64,000 nucleotides of DNA, from the NCBI RefSeq assembly GCF_029051685.1, contig NZ_JAACFT010000010.1:169254-233253 (forward strand), written 5' to 3'. Every line of letters begins with the position of its first letter. The first letter of the stretch is position 1. Positions 1-7,489 of this stretch are shown in pieces. The notes below the pieces were generated by a model. It was not told where the DNA came from, did no database searches, and was given only the letters and a program-made list of their open reading frames with translations. Both the position numbers and the translations under genes were made by a program. This stretch comes from Bradyrhizobium sp. CSA207 (lineage in GTDB: Bacteria > Pseudomonadota > Alphaproteobacteria > Rhizobiales > Xanthobacteraceae).

Positions 1-556
1 CCTCATCGAAGATATGATCGATGATCGAGATGTCGTGCACCGCCAGATCCCAGATCACATTTACGTCTTTTTGAAACAACCCGAGGCTCGAGCGCGTGCT
101 ATCGTAGTAGTAGATGTCCCCGAGCTCTCGCTTCAGCAAGAGCTCACGAATCTTCTGAACCGCTGGCGTATAGAGAAAGGTGTGGTCGACCATCAGCGTC
201 AATCCGCGCCGGTCCGCCTCGTCGATCAAGCGGATCACTAGTTCGGCGCTCGGCGCAAGAGGCTTCTCGACCAACACGTGCTTGCCAGCCCTCAACGCCG
301 CAATTGCCAGCTCGTAATGTGTGTGCACCGGCGTAGCGATAGCGATCGCATCAATGGAGGTATCCTTCAGCAGATCATCATAGCGAGTGGTCGTTGCTAC
401 CCCGGGGTAAACCTGCCCCATGGCGCCGAGCCTGCCTGGATCGAGGTCGCTCACGCTGACAACGCGGGCGGTGGGATTGATCGAGAAATTGCGAACGAGA
501 TTGGGGCCCCAATAGCCGTATCCCACGACCCCGATTCCCAACTGGCTATCTCGCAT
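1..556 (-). CDS. Gfo/Idh/MocA-family NAD(P)-dependent oxidoreductase (partial, C-terminus beyond left edge)
   Basis: The frame is open from an ATG at 556 to the left edge, giving 185 residues of an N-terminal Rossmann domain. The start region carries the nucleotide-binding motif GVVGYGYWGPN, and the family signature GKHVLVEKPLA with its catalytic-type Lys lies about 85-100 residues in. An IWDLAVHDISII segment near the edge is also typical. Members oxidise or reduce sugar or sugar-nucleotide hydroxyls with NAD(P). It lies 36 bp upstream of nothing else on its strand but follows wecC in transcription order. A WlbA-like role on a UDP-hexosaminuronic acid is plausible from context only. The truncation is due to the window, not decay. 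Confidence 0.85.
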   Translation of the reverse strand, partial: MRDSQLGIGVVGYGYWGPNLVRNFSINPTARVVSVSDLDPGRLGAMGQVYPGVATTTRYDDLLKDTSIDAIAIATPVHTHYELAIAALRAGKHVLVEKPLAPSAELVIRLIDEADRRGLTLMVDHTFLYTPAVQKIRELLLKRELGDIYYYDSTRSSLGLFQKDVNVIWDLAVHDISIIDHIFDE

Positions 557-592
557 GCTAACCTCGATTCATTCGGGTTACGGCACTATGCC

Positions 593-1855
593 TTATGTCC
601 GCGCCGGCATATCCTGCCATATGCCGCGCGTATCAATGACGTCGAGATGCCGGCGCTCTGATAACGGCACCATTTTGAACTCATCATGATCGACGAGAAG
701 AATCGCGATCTCGCAGCTGCGCAGGGCCTCCTCGATGTTCACGAAAGCAACACGATAGTCGGCCAACTGAGGAGGCAGACGGCGCAAATTCGGTTCGACA
801 ACCTTGATCCGTTCGCCGTATTTGGCCGCGAGATGCGTGGCTATCTCCATGGCCGGGCTTTCACGCAAGTCGTCGACATTGGCCTTGAAGGTCAATCCAC
901 AACACGCAACGTTCGCATAGGGATGATCGTCGATCAGCGCCTCTGTGCGCTCGATGATCTTCTGCGTTTTGGCATTGTTGACTTCTCGGCTCGTTCGCAT
1001 CACACGCGCGAGGTCCGGCGCAGAATCGATGATGAACCAGGGGTCGACCGCAATACAGTGGCCACCCACTCCCGGTCCCGGCCGCAATACGTTTACGCGA
1101 GGGTGGCGGTTGGCGATGTCGATCACCTCCCAGACGTTGATGTCGAACCTGTCGCAAATCAGCGAGAGTTCATTGGCAAATGCTATGTTGGTATCGCGGA
1201 AGGCATTTTCCGTCAGCTTCACCAGCTCGGCCGCGCGCGCCGTTGTGCCGACGCAAGCGCCGCGAACGAACATTTTGTAGAACCGTTGAGCACGCCGCGT
1301 GCAGGTCGGCGTAATCCCGCCGATGCACCTGTCATTGTTGATAAGCTCGGTCAAAATCCGTCCCGGCAACACGCGTTCGGGACAGTAGGCCACGTAAATC
1401 GCTCCATCCTCCTTGCCGTTGACGCCTATGTGCAGCTCTGGCCTGCGTTCAACGATCCGCTTTGCGATGGCTTCGGTGGTTCCGATGGGCGATGTCGATT
1501 CAAGAATGACAAGATTGCCCGGCGCAAGTAGGTCTACGATATTGTCGACTGCGGCATTCACGCTTGACAAGTCTGGGCGGTTCTCGTGATCGATCGGCGT
1601 CGGCACTGCGATGATGAAAACGTCGGCCGGCTGCGGCCTTTTGGACGTCGTGAGCGCGCCACTCGACACAACCTTGGAGACGAGACCGTCCAGATCGGGC
1701 TCGGCGATATGAATTTTGCCAGACGCAACGGTGTCGACGATGCGCTCATTGGTATCGATGCCAACCACCTGCAGACCTCGACTCGCGATAAGCGCTGCGG
1801 TCGGCAGACCGATATAGCCAAGTCCAACGACATTGATCTTTTGGAATTCAGGCAT
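593..1855 (-). CDS. wecC: UDP-N-acetyl-D-mannosamine dehydrogenase (UDP-glucose/GDP-mannose dehydrogenase family)
   Basis: This 420-residue cytosolic enzyme would oxidise UDP-ManNAc twice with NAD+ to UDP-ManNAcA. The N-terminal dinucleotide site reads VGLGYIGLPTA (residues 10-20). The middle domain has LVKLTENAFRDTNIAFANEL with K213 and N217, and the catalytic Cys is C267 in GVGGHCIAVDP. A C-terminal UDP-binding domain completes the usual length. The ATG at 1855 overlaps the end of wecB by 8 bp, so the two are translationally coupled. The wecB-wecC pairing favours ManNAc over glucose or GDP-mannose as substrate. That assignment is inference; the family is certain. Confidence 0.92.
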   Translation of the reverse strand: MPEFQKINVVGLGYIGLPTAALIASRGLQVVGIDTNERIVDTVASGKIHIAEPDLDGLVSKVVSSGALTTSKRPQPADVFIIAVPTPIDHENRPDLSSVNAAVDNIVDLLAPGNLVILESTSPIGTTEAIAKRIVERRPELHIGVNGKEDGAIYVAYCPERVLPGRILTELINNDRCIGGITPTCTRRAQRFYKMFVRGACVGTTARAAELVKLTENAFRDTNIAFANELSLICDRFDINVWEVIDIANRHPRVNVLRPGPGVGGHCIAVDPWFIIDSAPDLARVMRTSREVNNAKTQKIIERTEALIDDHPYANVACCGLTFKANVDDLRESPAMEIATHLAAKYGERIKVVEPNLRRLPPQLADYRVAFVNIEEALRSCEIAILLVDHDEFKMVPLSERRHLDVIDTRGIWQDMPART

Positions 1856-2972
1856 CGAGAAGGACCTTCACGATCCGCTCGCTCGCGTGCCCGTCACCAA
1901 ACGGATTGTGCGAACGCGCCATGGCTGCATAAGTCTCGTCATCGTCGAGGAGGCGAAATGTCTCCGCAACGATCCTTTCGTAGTTCGCACCAACCAGGCG
2001 CGCCGTTCCCGCTTCTATTCCCTCGGGACGCTCGGTTGTCTCGCGCATCACCAGGACTGGCTTCCCGAAAGTGGGGGCCTCCTCCTGTACGCCGCCTGAA
2101 TCTGTCAGGACCAGATAAGATAACGAGAGCAGGCTCACAAAATCCGTGTATTCCTGAGGGGAGGTAAGGACGACCCGCGGGTGGTCCGAAAACCGAGACG
2201 CAAACAGGTCGCGGACATTCGGATTCGGATGCACGGGGAGCACTACAGCAACGTCCTCCCTGCGCAGGATGGTCTCCAACGCGTTCACGATGTTAAGGAC
2301 GCCGCCGCCGAAGTTTTCCCTGCGATGGCAGGTCACCAGGATGATGCGCCGATTGCCGTGTCGTTTCTTGATGCCATCCCAGCGGCACGAGAGTCCTGGA
2401 TCGGATTCGACCATGGCTTTCGCGAGGATGAGAGCGTCCACCACCGTGTTTCCGGTGACGTGAATGCGGTCATCCGAGACGTTTTCAGAACGCAACGCGC
2501 GCGCCGCGCGCTCTGTTGGGGCAAAATGTTGATCGGCGATCGAGCCGACGATCTTGCGGTTCACCTCCTCGGGCCACGGCGCGAAGATGTCACCGCTGCG
2601 CAGTCCGGCCTCGATGTGCGAGACCGGTATACGATGATAATAGGATGCCAGTGCACCCGTCATCGCCGTTGCGGTGTCGCCTTGGACAATAACCCTGGTG
2701 GGCTTCAACTTTTCGAGGAGTTCGCCGATTTGTCCGAGCAGGCGGGCGGTCAGATGATCGAGAGACTGATTGGTCGTCATGACGTTCAGGTCAAAATCCG
2801 GGACCACTTTGGCCAGCTTGAGGACTTGATCAAGCAGCTGCCGGTGCTGTGCAGTCGCACAGATCGTTATGGAGATGTCTTTGCGCTTCTCGGCCTTGAG
2901 CCGGTTGATGACCGGAAAGAGCTTGATTGCTTCCGGCCGGGTTCCCAGAAGGATGAAAAAATGCTTGCGCAC
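1848..2972 (-). CDS. wecB: UDP-N-acetylglucosamine 2-epimerase (non-hydrolysing)
   Basis: 374 residues, full length for the WecB/MnaA family, which interconverts UDP-GlcNAc and UDP-ManNAc in the cytosol. Visible family marks are the N-terminal LGTRPEAIKLFPV, the central HIEAGLRSGD, CHRRENFGGG and the C-terminal SGGVQEEAPTFGKPVLVMR. The start is a GTG at 2972. It is preceded by GGAGG that overlaps the stop region of the wecG-like gene, whose TGA lies 3 bp upstream, so coupling is strong. It supplies the substrate of the adjacent WecC. No residues appear to be missing. Confidence 0.93.
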   Translation of the reverse strand: MRKHFFILLGTRPEAIKLFPVINRLKAEKRKDISITICATAQHRQLLDQVLKLAKVVPDFDLNVMTTNQSLDHLTARLLGQIGELLEKLKPTRVIVQGDTATAMTGALASYYHRIPVSHIEAGLRSGDIFAPWPEEVNRKIVGSIADQHFAPTERAARALRSENVSDDRIHVTGNTVVDALILAKAMVESDPGLSCRWDGIKKRHGNRRIILVTCHRRENFGGGVLNIVNALETILRREDVAVVLPVHPNPNVRDLFASRFSDHPRVVLTSPQEYTDFVSLLSLSYLVLTDSGGVQEEAPTFGKPVLVMRETTERPEGIEAGTARLVGANYERIVAETFRLLDDDETYAAMARSHNPFGDGHASERIVKVLLDA

Positions 2973-2975
2973 GCC

Positions 2976-3770
2976 TCACCCTCCGATCCGGCTCGGACCA
3001 GGCGGAACTGCGCCGGGCGCGCCAAACGGGTGCCGAAGCGCCTGCCTGATAAGGGCTTGCGCCAGAACGCCCGCAAACAGCGTGTTCGTCGTGGCGTATC
3101 GCCACCACATCCGCCCAGGCTCCTGATAGATGCGGTACAGCCATTCGAGGCCGAGCCTCTGAATCTGGACCGGCGCGCGCCGAACAGTGCCTGCCAGAAT
3201 ATCGAATGCACCACCGACACCCATGATAAAAGGTACGCCGAGATCATCGCGGTAAGCGGCGAGAAAGCGCTCCTTGCGGGGTGTCGGCATGCCGATGAAG
3301 AGACAATCGGCCCCGCTGGATTGGATGTCCCGGACGACGTCATTCTCCTGCTCGCGTTTGAAGTAGCCGTCGTGCCAGCCCGCAAAGACAAGTGAAGGAT
3401 GCCTCTCGCGCGCGCCTTGCATCGCCTGCTGCAGTACAGCGGAAGTGGCTCCCAAAAAATAAGGCTTGAAGCCTTCATGCGCACATACCGCGAGCAACTC
3501 GGCGAGGAGATCCACACCCGCGACCCGCGACGTCGCCGGAAGCCCCAGTGCTCGAGCGCCCCAAACAATCCCCATGCCGTCGATGCCGACAACATCGCTG
3601 TTGGCGACATCGGCCGCGAGCACGGGATCGGATCGCATATTGACGAATTTGGCGACATTCAGCGCCACATGTTGCAACCGCCGGCGGCTGCGCATGGCCC
3701 CGCGCGCCAGTTCGATGGTTTCCGCCATTGTCAGGAGGTCGATGGGGCATCCCAGAAATGAGGCGCGCAT
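2976..3770 (-). CDS. WecG/TagA/CpsF-family glycosyltransferase (probable ManNAcA transferase)
   Basis: 264 residues with the GT26 layout. An N-terminal half carries NVAKFVNMRSDPVLAADV and the conserved IDGMGIVWGARALG and RVAGVDL. The later FLGAT and FIGMPTPRKERF motifs are also family-typical. WecG enzymes move ManNAcA from UDP-ManNAcA to a lipid-linked GlcNAc at the cytoplasmic face of the inner membrane. The gene is first of the wecG-wecB-wecC run and sits 3 bp from wecB, which supports that donor. The C-terminal tail after residue 235 is Pro/Gly-rich and unlike the core. A related donor sugar cannot be excluded. Confidence 0.85.
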   Translation of the reverse strand: MRASFLGCPIDLLTMAETIELARGAMRSRRRLQHVALNVAKFVNMRSDPVLAADVANSDVVGIDGMGIVWGARALGLPATSRVAGVDLLAELLAVCAHEGFKPYFLGATSAVLQQAMQGARERHPSLVFAGWHDGYFKREQENDVVRDIQSSGADCLFIGMPTPRKERFLAAYRDDLGVPFIMGVGGAFDILAGTVRRAPVQIQRLGLEWLYRIYQEPGRMWWRYATTNTLFAGVLAQALIRQALRHPFGAPGAVPPGPSRIGG

Positions 3771-3960
3771 TGGAACCTATCTCCCAGAGGATTCGACCGA
3801 TTTAAGTTTGCATTTAAGATTATTATTGAGATAATACGCAAGCAATATTTAATTGCAAGATTTAAATCGAGCGAATCTCGCTGCGCCCGTAGAATATGCG
3901 AGGCGCCGTGCAAACGGGCAGGCAGCAGATCTAACATGAATTAAATAAAGGAATTAACCG
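3771..3960. promoter_or_regulatory. AT-rich divergent intergenic region
   Basis: This 190-bp stretch separates the leftward wecG-wecB-wecC run from the rightward GT2 gene and must hold promoters for both. It is clearly richer in A and T than the flanking genes, with runs such as TTTAAGTTTGCATTTAAG near 3800 and AATTAAATAAAGGAATTAA just before the GT2 start. No single promoter hexamer pair stands out enough to call. Confidence 0.45.
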
Positions 3961-4848
3961 ATGATTTCGGTCATTATTCCCCACCTCAACCAGCCTGATG
4001 CCCTGGAAACTTGTTTGCGTAGCCTCGACGCACAGACCCTGACGCGTCAGGCATTCGAGATCATTGTGGTGGACAACGGCTCGGCAACGCCCCCAACGGA
4101 CGTCGTTGCCGGTCATCCTGGCGTACAGCTTCAGCACGAACCGCATCCAGGTCCCGGCCCGGCACGAAACGCGGGCGTCGCTGCTGCCCACGGCGAGATC
4201 CTCGCCTTCATCGATGCCGATTGTAGGGCCCATCAGGATTGGCTGAGCAGCGTGATGAAATGGTCTAGTTTGTCGCCGGCTGGCACAGTTCTCGGGGGCG
4301 ATGTTCGCATTTGGCAGCCGGAAAATGCGACGCTTGACGCCATTGCGGCTTACGAGAGCGTCTTTGCTTTTCGCTTCAAACTCTATATCGAGCGCCACGG
4401 TTATTCCGGCACCGGCAATATGGCGGTGTTTCGCCGCGACTTCGATCGCGTCGGCCCTTTCGCTGGCATTGATGTCGCCGAAGATATGGAGTGGGGGGAG
4501 CGTGCGCTGCGCGCCGGACTTCGATTTCGATACACCCCGGAAATGATCGTCTTCCATCCGGCCCGGGGCTCTCTCCAGGAGCTCTACGCTAAATGGGATC
4601 GACACATCGCGCACTATCGCAATATGGCGGAAGGTAAACCTATTTGGCAATTGCGCTGGATCGCGCAAGCTTTGCTCGTCCTCGCGTCACTCGCGCCAAA
4701 CGCTGTGACTGTGCTCACCAGCGACCGCCTACACGGTAGCGGCATCCGCCTCAAAGCTATTGCCGTATTGTGTGCTGTCCGAGCGCACCGCGCCATGACG
4801 ATGCTCTCGCACCTACGAGGCCGCCGAGCAGTCGCTTGGAATCGTTAG
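3961..4848 (+). CDS. Family 2 glycosyltransferase
   Basis: 295 residues with a GT-A fold catalytic domain. It starts with SVIIPHLNQPDALETCL, followed by IIVVDNGS, the nucleotide-binding PGPARNAGVAAAHGEILAFIDAD with the DAD metal site near residue 88, and an EDMEWGERALRAG acceptor-side motif near residue 178. The C-terminal part has a hydrophobic stretch (QALLVLASLAP) that could be a membrane anchor. It probably adds one sugar to the lipid-linked exopolysaccharide repeat unit on the cytoplasmic side. Donor and acceptor are unknown. It is the only plus-strand gene in the left part of the locus and converges with the gene at 4865 (16 bp apart). Confidence 0.88.
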   Translation: MISVIIPHLNQPDALETCLRSLDAQTLTRQAFEIIVVDNGSATPPTDVVAGHPGVQLQHEPHPGPGPARNAGVAAAHGEILAFIDADCRAHQDWLSSVMKWSSLSPAGTVLGGDVRIWQPENATLDAIAAYESVFAFRFKLYIERHGYSGTGNMAVFRRDFDRVGPFAGIDVAEDMEWGERALRAGLRFRYTPEMIVFHPARGSLQELYAKWDRHIAHYRNMAEGKPIWQLRWIAQALLVLASLAPNAVTVLTSDRLHGSGIRLKAIAVLCAVRAHRAMTMLSHLRGRRAVAWNR

Positions 4849-4864
4849 CGAACCGGCAATTCCG

Positions 4865-6037
4865 TCAGGCGCCGCCAAAGGCACAATTGTGGGTCAGCTC
4901 CGGCAAGTCGGTACGCCGGCCGAATGACCACAGGATCCAACCCAGTTCGTAGCTGCGGCACTCAAGTCGAACTTCCACGTCAGCGTCATCGATCAACCGC
5001 GCCCCGTTTCCGAGCCAGGCGTTCTTGAGTGCGCGCATGACCCGCGGCGCCTTTGTTGTCAATTCACCTTTGCGAACCTGCGATCGGAGGGTCAGGTTCA
5101 GTTCAGGCACGAGCATGACCCGGCACAGTTGGTTATGGCCAAATACCCAATTGAATCCCTTAACCAACGCGTCGCGCGATCCCCGCCGCCCAAAGCGCTC
5201 AGCCCATTCCAGCAGTGCCGGGGCCATTCCATACTGATGGACCGAATAGATTTCGTAGAAATCAATGACGCGGCCGCTCTGCGCGTCGAAGAACCAAGGC
5301 CATTCGCCTTGTGAGCCTTGAAGCGCTATCAGGTTGCGCACACAAGTATCGGCCATGACAAGCGCGGACGCATCGCCGGCGAATTCACCATATTGATAGC
5401 AGGCGATTGAGAGATAGGTCTGCGTCGCAAATGACGAGAAACGGCGCCGAAAGCCGAACGGTGCATCGAAGAACAATCCCGATTCGCTGTGAAAGCGTTC
5501 CTTCAGGAAACGATAAAGCGGCTTGGCGTAGCGCACCCACTCATTCTCGCCTGCCCTCGACTGAGCCACGACTCCCGTGAGCAGCATGCCAAGATCCTGC
5601 GCACGGAAGCTCCTCCACCCAGACTCATCCGCAAGAATGGCTCTCGTCTCGCATCTGACCGGCTCCGGTATTGGGAGGCCGAGCTCGGCGGCGGCCCATA
5701 GCGCCATACCGAAGGCGTACTTGCGTACCGGGAGCCTCGTGAGTAGCAGAGCGTTCCGACGGAATATTTCGGGCAGATCGATGCCACTTGGAATTCCAGC
5801 AACGCGCGACATCCCGAGCAGAACGTTGAGGGTATAAAATACGTCGCTGTTTGGTATCGACTCGTTTGGCGAAGAACGTCCATCAAGGTGGTAAATATGC
5901 GACCACCGGCGGTGTTCAGGTAGCCAACAACGTTCCAGCCCATTGAGCGCGTAGTTCACCAGTGGTGAATTCTGAGAGAGCTTACTCTCCGCGGTCGGCA
6001 CCACGAGCTTCACCCCAAAATTCGAACTAATGATCAT
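4865..6037 (-). CDS. Unknown protein of the exopolysaccharide/T1SS locus, probable all-helical toroid fold
   Basis: 390 residues from the ATG at 6037, which has GGGGA upstream; an in-frame TTG at 6055 is less likely. No signal peptide or membrane segment is evident. Aromatic and Trp residues recur at intervals (GEWPWFFDAQSG, YEIYSVHQYGMAPALLEWAERF, YELGWILWSFGRR) in an arrangement reminiscent of alpha/alpha-toroid proteins such as glucuronyl C5-epimerase C-domains or six-hairpin glycosidases. That fold is my inference; I do not recognise the family by name. It is last in the leftward T1SS run, 24 bp after the HlyD gene, so a role in processing the polysaccharide or the secreted protein is possible. 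Confidence 0.7.
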   Translation of the reverse strand: MIISSNFGVKLVVPTAESKLSQNSPLVNYALNGLERCWLPEHRRWSHIYHLDGRSSPNESIPNSDVFYTLNVLLGMSRVAGIPSGIDLPEIFRRNALLLTRLPVRKYAFGMALWAAAELGLPIPEPVRCETRAILADESGWRSFRAQDLGMLLTGVVAQSRAGENEWVRYAKPLYRFLKERFHSESGLFFDAPFGFRRRFSSFATQTYLSIACYQYGEFAGDASALVMADTCVRNLIALQGSQGEWPWFFDAQSGRVIDFYEIYSVHQYGMAPALLEWAERFGRRGSRDALVKGFNWVFGHNQLCRVMLVPELNLTLRSQVRKGELTTKAPRVMRALKNAWLGNGARLIDDADVEVRLECRSYELGWILWSFGRRTDLPELTHNCAFGGA

Positions 6038-6061
6038 GGTCAATCCCCGTCCCAAGCCGGA

Positions 6062-7489
6062 TCAGTATTCCCGAATGCTTTCATCCAATCCGCGGAGCAA
6101 TGGATAGAGGAAATAGGAGATCACGGTGCGCTTGCCAGCTTTCAGTTCGGCCGTCACCGCCATACCCGGAATCAGTTGAATGCGCTCAGCCGGCAGCCGA
6201 AGGTGCGTGTCGGACAAATCGACCAGTACGCGGTAATAGGGAGCTGGCGCGCGGCGCGCACCTTCGGCCTTCGGGTCCGGCGAGAACGTGTCCTGACTGA
6301 TGACGCGGACTTCCCCCGTCGCAGTTCCATATTTCTGGAAAGGAAACGCTTCGAACTTGATCCGGACCGCTTGTCCAAGCGCCACCTGACCGATATCCCG
6401 ACCCTCGACATTGACCTCCGCCTGAAGAGGCACGTCACGAGGAACCAGGACAAACAGCGTTTCCGCTTCGCGAACCACCGAGCCGACTGTCCGGTTTGCG
6501 ATCTCCAGCACCACGGCATCTGCCGGCGCCTGCAGGACGATCAGCTGCCGACGAAGATCGGCTTTCTTCAATTCCTCTGCTGCGCTATTGCGCTTCGGCA
6601 CGGTCTCCACCAGTTCCTGGTAGGTGGTCCGACGAAACTCCTCGGCGAAGACCTTCTGGTCAGCACGGGCCTTATCCAGCCGATGCGCACTATCGACGAT
6701 ACTTCCACGAACGCGCGCCAAATTGCTCTCGACCTCGAGCCGTGCATCGCGAGACAATAGGAAGTTCAGCCTCGAACCGACCTCTTTGTCCATGAGCGTG
6801 GTGCGCATGGCTTCAATTGCACGCATCGTGTCGAGTCGCTGAAGGAGAACCACCTCTTCGTTCTGCGCTGTCGCAAGATTGGCTTGAGCGGAAGCGATCT
6901 GTGCGTCGTAGTTCTGGATCTGCGCTTCATAAGCGGCCCTCCTCTGCAAGAACAACTTGCCCTGCAGGATCTGGTCCGCATTCGAGAGCTCCGTGACGGA
7001 ATAGTTGTTTCCATTCAATTCGGCGCCCAGGCGATCGATCGACGCATCGAATCCAGCCACTTTGCCGCGCAATTGATCGAGATCCGCCTGCGAGAAAGTC
7101 GGATCGAGCGTAGCCAGAACGTCACCGCGGTTGACGCGATCACCGGCCTTGACGTGGATCTCGCGTATGACCGACGTTTCCAACGGCTGCACGACCAAGT
7201 TTGGACGTATCGTGGTCAATTTCCCCTGCGCCGTGACGATCATCTCCACTTGCGAAACGGATGCCCAGGTGACGGCGAAGGCAATTAGCGCAAGCACGCT
7301 GTAGAGGGTAAGACGCGCCAGCCGCGGCGGCGCTTGCTGCTCGACTTCGGTTGCATCGGACTGGAATTCGGCGACCACAGGCGCTCGCCTCGGCACTGGC
7401 CTGAATAGCTTTCGCCGTCGCTCGACCGTTCTGGCGAGGACCAGACCGTCCGGCTTCGCATCCGAACGTGGTTGCCTTGTCTCCTTCAT
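6062..7489 (-). CDS. HlyD-family periplasmic adaptor of a type I secretion system
   Basis: 475 residues from the ATG at 7489, whose ATGA overlaps the ABC transporter stop. An upstream start is possible but would overlap further. The order is a charged cytoplasmic N-terminus, one membrane span (LYSVLALIAFAVTWASVSQ) near residue 80, a biotinyl/lipoyl-like half (VKAGDRVNRGDVLATLDP), a long coiled-coil hairpin, and the second lipoyl half with beta-barrel (IVLQAPADAVVLEI, then NVEGRDIGQVALGQAVRIKFEAF). The protein bridges the inner-membrane ABC exporter to an outer-membrane TolC-type channel, which is not in this window. The ABC gene upstream and the 2041-residue protein fit as partners. Confidence 0.93.
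   Translation of the reverse strand: MKETRQPRSDAKPDGLVLARTVERRRKLFRPVPRRAPVVAEFQSDATEVEQQAPPRLARLTLYSVLALIAFAVTWASVSQVEMIVTAQGKLTTIRPNLVVQPLETSVIREIHVKAGDRVNRGDVLATLDPTFSQADLDQLRGKVAGFDASIDRLGAELNGNNYSVTELSNADQILQGKLFLQRRAAYEAQIQNYDAQIASAQANLATAQNEEVVLLQRLDTMRAIEAMRTTLMDKEVGSRLNFLLSRDARLEVESNLARVRGSIVDSAHRLDKARADQKVFAEEFRRTTYQELVETVPKRNSAAEELKKADLRRQLIVLQAPADAVVLEIANRTVGSVVREAETLFVLVPRDVPLQAEVNVEGRDIGQVALGQAVRIKFEAFPFQKYGTATGEVRVISQDTFSPDPKAEGARRAPAPYYRVLVDLSDTHLRLPAERIQLIPGMAVTAELKAGKRTVISYFLYPLLRGLDESIREY

Noticed and set aside
686..1531. 281-residue plus-strand frame opposite wecC
   Set aside because: It is the antisense shadow of a clear enzyme gene, with no ribosome site and no protein-like pattern.
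2181..3395. 404-residue plus-strand frame opposite wecB and the wecG-like gene
   Set aside because: Antisense reading of two well-supported genes; composition is Arg/Asp-rich as expected for a shadow.
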